From Pedobacter jejuensis (lineage in GTDB: Bacteria; Bacteroidota; Bacteroidia; Sphingobacteriales; Sphingobacteriaceae), in the NCBI RefSeq assembly GCF_003725795.1, contig NZ_RBEE01000045.1:219495-283494 (forward strand): 64,000 nt of DNA. Direction: 5' to 3'. A program made the position numbers and the translations under genes. The notes beneath the pieces were generated by a model. That model was not told the DNA's origin. It searched no databases and saw only the letters and a program-made list of their open reading frames with translations. Below are positions 36,634-44,036 of this stretch, in pieces; positions within the stretch are counted from its first letter, which is position 1; each line of letters starts with the position of its first letter.

Positions 36634-36968
36634 AAGAATTAATGATTAACGTAGCAACTGACTTTGGAAGGACACTAGGGGCCAGATATATTTACGAGGG
36701 TAAATTTTCAGGTGAATTATTTTTAAACAACCTTCTTCTTCCTAAATTTAAACTTGCCATCGAAACTGGAAGAGTTCTTCAAATTTATTTAGATGGCGTT
36801 TTTGGCTATCCTTCTTCATTTGTATCGGGGTCATTTGGTAAACTTTCCCAAGATTATACCTCGGCAGTTGTGTTACAGCATATTAACTTAATCTCCGATG
36901 ATACATTAAGGATTGAGAAAATCATTAGAGAAGTTACTCAACCGAATAAAAAAGACCCTATTAAATGA
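36630..36968 (+). CDS. STAS-like DUF4325 protein
   Basis: A 112-residue single-domain protein. The core (IYLDGVFGYPSSFVSGSFGKL, about 52-72) fits the DUF4325 pattern, a STAS-like family in which a strand-Asp turn is followed by a Ser-rich helix start; Ser62-Ser63 occupy the place of the phosphorylated Ser of anti-sigma antagonists. It overlaps the ATPase gene and the following membrane-protein gene by four bases on each side. The likely role, by analogy, is a switch protein phosphorylated or bound by the upstream ATPase. This is inferred and not shown. Confidence 0.75.
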   Translation: MKELMINVATDFGRTLGARYIYEGKFSGELFLNNLLLPKFKLAIETGRVLQIYLDGVFGYPSSFVSGSFGKLSQDYTSAVVLQHINLISDDTLRIEKIIREVTQPNKKDPIK

Positions 36969-37543
36969 AATTGCTAAGAATAATTATCGTTTGTTTAATT
37001 TTTTTAGCGGGAATTTTAGTTGGTTTTTTCTTTCAAAACTTTCCAATAATAAAGTGGAATCCCGAAATCAAAATTTATGAAGCATTTCAGGTTTGCAGTA
37101 CTCTTTTTATTGGTATTGCTTTACCATTCTTTATAAAGAAATGGATAGACGATGGGAGGGTGATAAAGTCTCTTCTAGTGGATGAAGCAAAAGAATTGAT
37201 AGAAGATACAAGAGCCGTCAAGCAAAAGATTGGCGAAAAATATAAAACTAAAGTAATAACTTTTGAGGATAAGCAGCATGTACTAGCACTTTTAAGTCAA
37301 GTTGAAAATTCTATTTCGAATTATCAAAAACATTTAGAAGAACAATTTGGTGGAAAGATAAAAAATGATTTCAAAAATTTGAAGGATGCATATGTGAAGT
37401 ATAATGACGCTTTAACGTCTGGAGATTTTATGACTGAAACTTTTGTTTCTATTGATGTAGACTTCTTCAACTTTCATAACATTGAATATAATCAATTTAT
37501 AAGTGCCATAAGAGCTTTTTCAGTTAAAATGCAGAAGCTTTAA
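36965..37543 (+). CDS. Two-transmembrane protein with cytoplasmic helical domain
   Basis: A 192-residue protein of no recognised family. Hydrophobic segments at about 5-23 (IIIVCLIFLAGILVGFFF) and 40-57 (FQVCSTLFIGIALPFFI) are followed by a Lys/Glu-rich helical region of ~130 residues with probable coiled coil (DEAKELIEDTRAVKQKIGEK). The predicted topology is both ends in the cytoplasm. It is the third member of an ATGA-coupled trio, so it probably acts as the membrane anchor or effector of the ATPase/STAS-like pair. Confidence 0.65.
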   Translation: MKLLRIIIVCLIFLAGILVGFFFQNFPIIKWNPEIKIYEAFQVCSTLFIGIALPFFIKKWIDDGRVIKSLLVDEAKELIEDTRAVKQKIGEKYKTKVITFEDKQHVLALLSQVENSISNYQKHLEEQFGGKIKNDFKNLKDAYVKYNDALTSGDFMTETFVSIDVDFFNFHNIEYNQFISAIRAFSVKMQKL

Positions 37544-37595
37544 TTAACATAAATTCTAGACGAATCCTAAAAATTTCTAAATTAATTTCTCATAT

Positions 37596-38633
37596 ATGAT
37601 TTTAAATTGCTTTAGCTGCGGAAATGCTACCAACATAACAGATAAGACATTTTTTTGTCCAAAATGCTTAAAACAAATAGTTTGCAAAACATGCAGTGAA
37701 CCTCTAATTAAAGATGCCATTGGTTGTATTGCTTGCGGAACACCAATTTTGGATTTCGCTAAACCTCAATTGAAATTAAACGAGATTGAGTTTGAGCAAA
37801 AAGGGGACACTAAGAAATTTAAAGCCAGCTTTACTGATGTAGTTGGCCATGACTTAGTAGCAACTTTTGGTGGATTGGTGGGGATAGGAAATCTTCCAAG
37901 AAAAAAATCATTAGGAATTATTTTACCTAAATCTACTATGGAACTTCAATTGAAAAATGGAGAAGATATAGAAGCTATAGAGGAGTTAGACGATGACGAT
38001 TTTTCAGAAATTTTAAATTCGGTTTTGAAGATGGATGGCGATGGATTAGTATTTCAAACTGTAAATTTTAAGACTACGAAAACTCTAAATAGAGAGATTA
38101 GGATTGCTTTGCTCACACTTCTTGGTTACAAATACTTGCATAATGCTGAAGAAGTCAAAAGGAGTAAAATTACTGAAGCCCTAAAAAAATTCAAATTAGG
38201 CAGCAGTGCTTTTAGATCTTGGATAACTAAGTCTGAAGAAATTGGGCAAAAATCAGGCGGGCTTGTTTTCCTTACTCCAAATGGTCTTAAAAGTTCAATC
38301 GAGATATTGAAAGAAGTCATCAATCCAAATGTCAACATAGGTCTAATAGATTTTTCAAAAACCCGAATAAAAAGGAAAAAGGGAACTGGCGATGATGGAG
38401 ATGAAACAAAAAAGGGGTCAGGGAAGTCCCCAAAAGAATATGTAATGAAGCTAGTGAGTGAAGGATTTTTTCAAAGTAAAAGAAATTCATCAGACATTAT
38501 ACAACATTTAAAGGTAAACCATGCGGCTGTATTCAAAACCCCTGCTATTACAACTGTCCTAGGCAGGCTTATAACTGACAAAACACTAAAAAGAGAAAAG
38601 GGGGAATCAGGAAAATATGTTTATTTCATTTGA
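37596..38633 (+). CDS. Double zinc-ribbon protein with winged-helix-like segments
   Basis: A 345-residue protein, not assigned to a known family. Four CxxC knuckles (Cys5/8, 21/24, 30/33, 44/47) make two tandem zinc ribbons. The middle part includes an acidic stretch (EAIEELDDDDF) and a winged-helix-like region (about 190-240, ITEALKKFKLGSSAFRSW and GGLVFLTPNGLKSS). A basic linker (RIKRKKG) leads to a second winged-helix-like domain at the C-terminus (SPKEYVMKLVSEGFF to GKYVYFI). DNA or RNA binding is likely. It lies 52 bp after the membrane-protein gene and overlaps the next gene by 17 bp. Confidence 0.65.
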   Translation: MILNCFSCGNATNITDKTFFCPKCLKQIVCKTCSEPLIKDAIGCIACGTPILDFAKPQLKLNEIEFEQKGDTKKFKASFTDVVGHDLVATFGGLVGIGNLPRKKSLGIILPKSTMELQLKNGEDIEAIEELDDDDFSEILNSVLKMDGDGLVFQTVNFKTTKTLNREIRIALLTLLGYKYLHNAEEVKRSKITEALKKFKLGSSAFRSWITKSEEIGQKSGGLVFLTPNGLKSSIEILKEVINPNVNIGLIDFSKTRIKRKKGTGDDGDETKKGSGKSPKEYVMKLVSEGFFQSKRNSSDIIQHLKVNHAAVFKTPAITTVLGRLITDKTLKREKGESGKYVYFI

Positions 38634-39414
38634 TAAATCAAAACTATCAGAAGCCCTATCAGGAATTAGCGAGGAGTTTAGAGAGCAAATTATCGATGTC
38701 TATATAGAAATTAAAAAGAGGCAAGTTAAGTCGTTTTTCAATGATGAACTTGATACAGTAGGTCTTTCATCAGGGAAGTTTTGTGAAACAGTTTTTAGGA
38801 TGATTCAGAAAGAAGTTACTGGATCATTTACACCATTTGACAAGCACATATCTAATTTTCCACAGGAATTAACAAAGATAATCATGGCTCCTGCTGGAGC
38901 TATAAATGAATCATTAAGAGTAATAATACCTCGGGCATTAATGTTTATTTATACTTTGAGAAATAAGAGGGGAATAGGACATGTTGGAGGGGATGTTGAA
39001 GCCAATCAAATTGATATTGGAACAATAGTGAAATCTGTAGACTGGGTAGTTTGTGAACTCATAAGAATATATCATAATTTACCGCTAGAGAAAGCACAGT
39101 TAATTGTAGATTCACTAAATTTAAAAATACTACCTGATCTATGGAATATTGATGGTAAAAGAAGAGTTTTAAAATCAGGATTAAAATTTAAAGAAAAGAT
39201 AATTCTTCTACTGTATAATGAATTAAAAAATAAAGCAAGTTTGGAAGAATTATTTGAATGGTCGGAACACAGCAATAAATCTACATTTAAATCGAGTATT
39301 ATTAATGGGCTGCATAAGGAAAAGTTAATTGAATTTAATAAAAACACATCTGAGGTAAGCATTTCTCCTACAGGATTAGCACTTGCAGAATCCTTGATTA
39401 TAAACCAATCTTAA
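38617..39414 (+). CDS. HEPN-motif protein resembling abortive-infection C-terminal domains
   Basis: A 265-residue soluble protein. The segment LRNKRGIGHVGGDV (114-127) followed by a helical DIGTIVKSVDWVVCELIRIY resembles the C-terminal domain of AbiC-type abortive-infection proteins, and Arg115...His122 fits the RX4-6H motif of HEPN ribonucleases. The last ~70 residues (SLEELFEWSEHSNKSTFKSS to SPTGLALAESL) look like a winged helix. It is encoded in a different frame overlapping the zinc-ribbon gene by 17 bp, so the pair is co-expressed. A nuclease or defence effector role is an inference from motif and context. Confidence 0.6.
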   Translation: MFISFDKSKLSEALSGISEEFREQIIDVYIEIKKRQVKSFFNDELDTVGLSSGKFCETVFRMIQKEVTGSFTPFDKHISNFPQELTKIIMAPAGAINESLRVIIPRALMFIYTLRNKRGIGHVGGDVEANQIDIGTIVKSVDWVVCELIRIYHNLPLEKAQLIVDSLNLKILPDLWNIDGKRRVLKSGLKFKEKIILLLYNELKNKASLEELFEWSEHSNKSTFKSSIINGLHKEKLIEFNKNTSEVSISPTGLALAESLIINQS

Positions 39415-39510
39415 GTTATATCTAATTTTGCTTTTTGTAACTTTTGTATTTTATAATAACCCTACTTTTTCTAAAGTATAATCATAACTACATAAAAATC
39501 AATACAGTTC

Positions 39511-39527
39511 ACTTCATAGCATGGAAA
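39511..39527 (+). repeat. Right copy of 17-bp direct repeat flanking the island
   Basis: ACTTCATAGCATGGAAA, 16 of 17 identical to 35333-35349, spans the start codon of the NTF2-like gene. The two copies bracket the five-gene block of 35602-39414. Confidence 0.5.
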
Positions 39528-39913
39528 CCGATTTAATTAATAATATTCATAAACGAACTAACGCAGCTTTAGAATCGAAAGATTCAAAAGTATTTGAAAA
39601 GATTTTTGACAAAGATTTAGAATACATTCAGGCTGATGGGAAAATATTAAGCAAAGCAGAATATATTGATGAATTAGAGAAAACTTTCAGGAAGGTTAAA
39701 TCGATTCAAACCAGTCAATACAGGATTAAATCTTCTTCTGAGCACGAAATATTTACAGAAAAGATTGCCCGCAAATCTGTAATAATTAAACCAAAAATGA
39801 TATTCTTAACGGATAAACAAACCATCCAAACAGAGGAGATTTTCCAATGGAAAATAATAAATGGCGAATGGAAAGTAATTAAAGTAGAGGTGGTTTTAGA
39901 AGAGAAATATTAA
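39521..39913 (+). CDS. NTF2-like / DUF4440-type small protein
   Basis: A 130-residue cytoplasmic protein with the SnoaL/DUF4440-type NTF2 fold pattern: an N-terminal helix (NAALESKDSKVFEKIFDKDLEYI), a strand with GKILSKAEYIDEL, and terminal strands ending in FQWKIINGEWKVIKVEV. Members include small enzymes and ligand-binding proteins of unknown role. It is convergent with higA. The right direct repeat overlaps its start, and it may be the resident gene next to which the island inserted. Confidence 0.7.
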   Translation: METDLINNIHKRTNAALESKDSKVFEKIFDKDLEYIQADGKILSKAEYIDELEKTFRKVKSIQTSQYRIKSSSEHEIFTEKIARKSVIIKPKMIFLTDKQTIQTEEIFQWKIINGEWKVIKVEVVLEEKY

Positions 39914-39920
39914 ATTTATG

Positions 39921-40277
39921 TTATGCAGAGTGAAGAAAAACTTCGGCTGGAATTTTAAAATAATTTTTAAGCTTTTGAGCCATTTTTAAGGTTATATCTC
40001 TTTTTCCTGATAAAATTGCCGACACATGACCTTTGCTGCCAATAATTGGTTCTAAATCTTTTGCTTTAATACCCATTTCTAGCATCTTCAGTTTAATCAC
40101 TTCAAGAGCATCTAATTCTGGTAAATGATGGTGCTTATCATCATAATCCTTTACTAATACTATTAATAAATCCAACTCATCACTTTCAATAGTATTTGGT
40201 TCTGCATGGAATATTTCCATTAGTCTCATTGATGCCTTGGCATAGTCCGTTTCTGTTTTTAATACTTTCCAGTTCAT
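39921..40277 (-). CDS. higA: HigA-type antitoxin
   Basis: A 118-residue DNA-binding antitoxin. The C-terminal half holds a helix-turn-helix of the Xre/HigA type (IKAKDLEPIIGSKGHVSAIL then GKRDITLKMAQKLKNYF), and the N-terminal half (YAKASMRLMEIFHAEPNT) matches the dimerisation and toxin-binding part of the larger HigA proteins. It begins at the last base of the higB stop (TAATG overlap), the normal toxin-first order for this family. Autoregulation is expected. Confidence 0.88.
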   Translation of the reverse strand: MNWKVLKTETDYAKASMRLMEIFHAEPNTIESDELDLLIVLVKDYDDKHHHLPELDALEVIKLKMLEMGIKAKDLEPIIGSKGHVSAILSGKRDITLKMAQKLKNYFKIPAEVFLHSA

Positions 40278-40603
40278 TATATTTTCCTATTTAAGATATT
40301 AACATCAAATGGTACAGTTTCAACGTCAATTTTATCATATTCTTGGTGCGTACCAAACCAAATAACATAACATGCTTGCTGTAAAAAATTAATTGATACA
40401 ACTAATCGAAAATCATTTCCTTTAATATTAAAAACAACCCGGTTATTAGCAATTATACTTGCATTCTTATACACGCTTTTTAATTGATTGAAGTTATTAA
40501 ATTCCTGTTTAGAAAATTCGTTAAACCAAGTTGTAAGCGAGGATGATCCTAATTGGTAAGTTTTTGCATAATACAATACGGTCTTCTTTACCAAAATTTT
40601 CAT
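40277..40603 (-). CDS. higB: HigB-type mRNA interferase toxin
   Basis: A 108-residue toxin using the ATG at 40603; a tandem ATG at 40606 is equally possible. The HigB_toxin family pattern is visible: SSSLTTWFNEFSKQEFNNFN, SIIANNRVVFNIKGNDFRLV and CYVIWFGTHQEYDKID. Such toxins cleave translated mRNAs on the ribosome. It is coupled to higA and forms a type II toxin-antitoxin pair beside the accessory island. Confidence 0.88.
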   Translation of the reverse strand: MKILVKKTVLYYAKTYQLGSSSLTTWFNEFSKQEFNNFNQLKSVYKNASIIANNRVVFNIKGNDFRLVVSINFLQQACYVIWFGTHQEYDKIDVETVPFDVNILNRKI

Positions 40604-40705
40604 CAATCAAAAATAAGTAAAAGTTTTCAAAATGCATACTTTTGTGGTTTTATAACATCGTTTTAAAAACCGCTGTGCATATAAGTAATTTTAAAACAAA
40701 ATCGG

Positions 40706-40713
40706 TATTTTTG
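40706..40713 (+). promoter_or_regulatory. -7 promoter element of aspS
   Basis: TATTTTTG, a perfect TAnnTTTG match, lies 23 bp before the aspS ATG, which gives a short leader. Confidence 0.5.
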
Positions 40714-40736
40714 CCGCTTAATTTAGAATTTCAAAT

Positions 40737-42482
40737 ATGTTAAGAACAGTAACTTGCGGTGCATTAAGCCTTAAAAATTTGGGCGACAGTGTTACCCTGT
40801 GTGGTTGGGTACAAAAATCAAGAGATTTAGGCGGCATGACTTTTATAGACATTCGCGATAGATATGGAATTACACAACTGGTTTTTAACATGGATGATAA
40901 CCGCGAACTTTGCGAGTCCGCACGAACGCTTGGTCGCGAGTTTGTAATTAAAACCACAGGTACAGTTGTAGAGCGTAGCAACAAAAATCCAAAAATGTTT
41001 ACCGGCGATATTGAAATTAAGGTTTCTGCTCTGGAAATTTTAAACGCAGCAAAGCTTCCACCTTTCATGATTGATGATGAAACGGATGGTGGTGATGAGT
41101 TGCGAATGAAATATCGTTATTTAGACTTACGCCGTAACCCAGTGCGCAACAACTTGGTTTTGCGTCATAAAATGGCTCAATCTGTTCGCCGTTATTTAGA
41201 TGGATTGGATTTTATTGAGGTAGAAACCCCAGTTTTAATTAAATCTACTCCTGAAGGCGCAAGAGATTTTGTGGTACCGAGCAGAATGAATGCCGGTGAA
41301 TTTTATGCCTTACCACAATCGCCACAAACATTTAAGCAATTGCTTATGGTATCGGGTTTCGATAGGTATTTCCAGATTGTAAAATGCTTTAGAGATGAAG
41401 ATTTAAGGGCCGATCGCCAACCTGAGTTTACTCAAATTGATTGCGAAATGTCTTTTATCGAACAAGAAGATATATTAAATACTTTTGAAGGCTTAATTCG
41501 TACGCTATTTAAAGAAGTTCGCAATTATGATTTACCAGAAGTACCACGTATGCAATATGCAGATGCAATGCGTTTATATGGTTCGGATAAGCCCGACACC
41601 CGTTTTGAAATGCAATTTGTTGAGCTAAACGATTTGGTAAAAGGTAAAGGTTTCCCTGTTTTCGATAATGCGGAACTGGTTGTTGGTATTAATGCAAAAG
41701 GTGCCGCAAGCTATACACGTAAGCAATTAGATGAATTAACGGACTTTATAAAACGCCCACAAATTGGTGCAACCGGTTTAATTTATGCCCGCCATAATGA
41801 AGACGAAACCCTAAAATCATCAGTTGATAAATTTTTTAACGAAGATGATTTAAAACAATGGAGTGATGCTTTTGAAACTGAAAAAGGCGATTTGATTTTA
41901 GTACTTGCTGGCTCTACAGATAAAGTTCGCAAGCAATTAAATGAACTTCGTTTAGAAATGGGTAACCGTTTAGGTTTAAGAGATAAAAATAAATTCTCTG
42001 CACTTTGGGTATTGGATTTTCCACTTTTAGAATGGGATGAAGAAACTGAACGTTATCATGCGATGCATCACCCATTTACATCTCCGAAACCAGAAGATAT
42101 TGCATTGTTAGATACCGACCCTAAAAACGTTCGTGCCAATGCTTACGATATGGTAATTAATGGAACTGAAATCGGTGGAGGTTCAATTCGTATTCATGAT
42201 AGAGCATTACAAGCCTTGATGTTTAAACATTTAGGATTTAGTGCTGAAGAAGCTCAAAAGCAATTTGGTTTCTTGATGGATGCATTCGAATTTGGAGCAC
42301 CACCACACGGAGGAATCGCTTTCGGTTTCGACAGATTAACTTCAATATTTGCTGGATTAGATTCTATTCGTGATGTAATTGCATTCCCAAAAAATAATTC
42401 GGGAAGAGATGTGATGATTGATAGTCCGAGTACAATTGATGAGAAACAATTGAAAGAACTTAAAATTAAAACTGATTTGTAG
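40737..42482 (+). CDS. aspS: Aspartyl-tRNA synthetase
   Basis: A 581-residue class II synthetase. An N-terminal OB-fold anticodon-binding domain (VTLCGWVQKSRDLGGMTFID) is followed by the class II core with motif 2 (FRDEDLRADRQPEFTQID) and motif 3 (GGIAFGFDRL), and a GAD insert between them (~285-420). The bacterial form is recognised by that insert and by the length near 585. It is an essential gene of the chromosomal backbone, just past the accessory island. Confidence 0.97.
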   Translation: MLRTVTCGALSLKNLGDSVTLCGWVQKSRDLGGMTFIDIRDRYGITQLVFNMDDNRELCESARTLGREFVIKTTGTVVERSNKNPKMFTGDIEIKVSALEILNAAKLPPFMIDDETDGGDELRMKYRYLDLRRNPVRNNLVLRHKMAQSVRRYLDGLDFIEVETPVLIKSTPEGARDFVVPSRMNAGEFYALPQSPQTFKQLLMVSGFDRYFQIVKCFRDEDLRADRQPEFTQIDCEMSFIEQEDILNTFEGLIRTLFKEVRNYDLPEVPRMQYADAMRLYGSDKPDTRFEMQFVELNDLVKGKGFPVFDNAELVVGINAKGAASYTRKQLDELTDFIKRPQIGATGLIYARHNEDETLKSSVDKFFNEDDLKQWSDAFETEKGDLILVLAGSTDKVRKQLNELRLEMGNRLGLRDKNKFSALWVLDFPLLEWDEETERYHAMHHPFTSPKPEDIALLDTDPKNVRANAYDMVINGTEIGGGSIRIHDRALQALMFKHLGFSAEEAQKQFGFLMDAFEFGAPPHGGIAFGFDRLTSIFAGLDSIRDVIAFPKNNSGRDVMIDSPSTIDEKQLKELKIKTDL

Positions 42483-42572
42483 TATAATAGTTTATTGGTC
42501 ATTGGTTCATTAGTCAATAGTTCATTTGTATCATCCGGTTATACCAATGAACTATTGAACTGAAAACAAAAA

Positions 42573-42602
42573 AGCCACTTAGCATAAAAACGCTAAGTGG
42601 CT
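42573..42602. terminator. Terminator hairpin, copy 1, after aspS
   Basis: An 11-bp perfect stem, AGCCACTTAGC / GCTAAGTGGCT, with loop ATAAAAAC, flanked by A-runs on the left and TTAATATTTT on the right. It can terminate aspS and, on the other strand, the convergent gene at 42848. Confidence 0.75.
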
Positions 42603-42685
42603 TAATATTTTCTTGGGCTAAGATTTTCATCCAACCATTACTATTGAACAAATGACCAATGATTACTAATGAACTAAAATGAAAA

Positions 42686-42715
42686 AGCCACTTAGCATAA
42701 AAACGCTAAGTGGCT
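42686..42715. terminator. Terminator hairpin, copy 2
   Basis: Identical stem and loop to 42573-42602, 113 bp away, with similar flanks (GATATTTTCTTGAG against AATATTTTCTTGGG). A tandem duplication of the terminator unit is the simplest explanation. Confidence 0.75.
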
Positions 42716-42847
42716 TGATATTTTCTTGAGTTCAGATTTTTATCCAAACAAATCACCATTGAACAAATGACCAATGATTACTAATGAACTATTGAACCTA
42801 TCAACTGAACATAGTACTATTGAACAAATGACCAATCAACCATTGAA

Positions 42848-43285
42848 CTAATATGTTTCACTATCTGGTGGAATACCATAGTCTATAAATTTTTTATCTT
42901 TTTTCTCCTTCTTTTTTGCGAAAAAGCCTTTTACAGAGTTGTAGATACCAGAAATGTGTTCAGCGTCTATTGATTTACCAACTTTACCAGAAATTAAACC
43001 TACAGCAGCTTTAGTTAAAAAACCTGCACCTCTGAATAATGTTTTATTCATAAACACTGGAAGCAAGAAAGACATTGCCGTTCCAGCAATGTTTAATTTA
43101 TCATCAACTTTAAAAAGATTGCTTGGCGTTGCAAACTTTTTAAGTAAAGCACCTGGAGTAAATTGACTGAAATATTTTTTTGAATCGGACTTAAGCATAG
43201 TTTGCTTAAGCATATATTCTACCTTCAACTCTAGCTTCTTAGCTTGAAGATCTTCAAGAGTTCTGATGTTATTATAACTTCTCAT
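42848..43285 (-). CDS. Small hypothetical protein of the YtxH/holin-like cluster
   Basis: The start is set at 43285 (MRSYNNIRTLEDL), giving 145 residues; an upstream in-frame ATG at 43381 lies deep in the preceding gene. A hydrophobic region (about 65-100, LNIAGTAMSFLLPVFMNKTL then AAVGLISGKVGKS) is followed by a Lys-rich tail (AKKKEKKDKKF). No family is recognised with confidence. It overlaps the holin-like gene by 14 bp and is the last of a three-gene minus-strand operon, often an envelope-stress-type cluster in Bacteroidota. Confidence 0.6.
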   Translation of the reverse strand: MRSYNNIRTLEDLQAKKLELKVEYMLKQTMLKSDSKKYFSQFTPGALLKKFATPSNLFKVDDKLNIAGTAMSFLLPVFMNKTLFRGAGFLTKAAVGLISGKVGKSIDAEHISGIYNSVKGFFAKKKEKKDKKFIDYGIPPDSETY

Positions 43286-43652
43286 CTTCTTCCTCCTTAT
43301 CAGCAAGTTTATCAAAATATTTTCTAATGGCAACGTTAATGATTGCCTTTTCAATGTATTTATCTTTGGTAAAATAAACAATAACCGCTAACAAAATATA
43401 GATTAAAGATACACAACCAAAACCACCTGCATAACTACCTAAAACATCAGATAGAAATAGCGCCAAAGTAACTGAACCAAACAAAAATGCAAGTATGAAA
43501 CATACAATTACAGCTGTACTGGTTACTAAATCGGCAAATATTTTGGATGCTTTTTCTACAATATGAAGCCTGGTATATTCTAGCCTGGCTTCAAAAAAAC
43601 CTTTGGCATCTTCAACAAGATCTTCTATGCTTTTGTCTTTATTTTCCTGCAT
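43272..43652 (-). CDS. Phage-holin-family-like (superfamily III) membrane protein
   Basis: A 126-residue protein with two transmembrane helices (about 43-66 and 72-95), an N-terminal amphipathic helix (VEDAKGFFEARLEYTRLHIV) and a charged tail (KEEEDEKL). This is the layout of the PF07332-type 'putative Actinobacteriota holin-X, holin superfamily III' proteins, which in non-phage genomes accompany YtxH-like proteins. No other phage gene is near, so lysis is unlikely. The function is unknown. Confidence 0.75.
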   Translation of the reverse strand: MQENKDKSIEDLVEDAKGFFEARLEYTRLHIVEKASKIFADLVTSTAVIVCFILAFLFGSVTLALFLSDVLGSYAGGFGCVSLIYILLAVIVYFTKDKYIEKAIINVAIRKYFDKLADKEEEDEKL

Positions 43653-43668
43653 AATTAAGATAAGATTT

Positions 43669-43690
43669 AACCGGGCAAAAACGCCCGGTT
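43669..43690 (-). terminator. Hairpin between the YtxH and holin-like genes
   Basis: AACCGGGC / GCCCGGTT (8-bp GC-rich stem, loop AAAAAC) lies 10 bp past the YtxH stop on the minus strand. There is no long U-tract, so it may only partly terminate and set different levels of the genes in the operon. Confidence 0.55.
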
Positions 43691-43699
43691 ATTATAATG

Positions 43700-43966
43700 T
43701 TATGCGTGCTCTACGTCGTCGCTATATTCTTCCTCTACATTTCTCAATTTGGTTTTAATTGAGCTAACAACCTTTTCTTTCAAACTAGATAGATTATTAA
43801 TTTCGTCGGCAGCCTTATCTCTTATCGAATCTCCTAAGTCTTTAAGCGACTGACTTAATTTATCACGAGTTTCATCACCTTTTTCTGGTGCAAATAAAAT
43901 TCCTAAAGCAGCTCCTGCAGCCAATCCTGCTAAAAGGGCAACTACAACTTTTGAGTTATCATTCAT
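43700..43966 (-). CDS. YtxH-domain small membrane protein
   Basis: An 88-residue protein with a glycine/alanine-rich membrane segment (about 8-26, VVALLAGLAAGAALGILFAP) directly followed by the YtxH signature PEKGDETRDKLSQSLKDLGD and a helical tail. Homologues are linked to general stress responses. It is the first gene of the cluster with the holin-like and hypothetical proteins. Confidence 0.88.
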   Translation of the reverse strand: MNDNSKVVVALLAGLAAGAALGILFAPEKGDETRDKLSQSLKDLGDSIRDKAADEINNLSSLKEKVVSSIKTKLRNVEEEYSDDVEHA

Positions 43967-44036
43967 AATTAATGTATTTTAAGGGTTTAACATTTAAAAA
44001 TAACAATGCTGTATTATTTTATTGTTAAGCTATAAA

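Larger units (their letters stand above)
42513..42843. repeat. Repeat cluster between aspS and the small-protein operon
   Basis: This gap holds a partly tandem duplication of ~113 bp that carries two identical terminator hairpins. An inverted pair, TCAATAGTTCATT (42514-) and AATGAACTATTGA (42546-), precedes them. The motif TTGAACAAATGACCAAT occurs three times (about 42645, 42761 and 42817). No gene is seen. Confidence 0.8.

Noticed and set aside
42848..43381. Longer start for the small hypothetical protein
   Set aside because: The ATG at 43381 lies well inside the holin-like gene; the ATG at 43285 gives a normal 14-bp overlap.
43272..43652. Prophage lysis gene (holin)
   Set aside because: No other phage gene is near; the holin-superfamily-III-like protein belongs to a YtxH-type chromosomal cluster.
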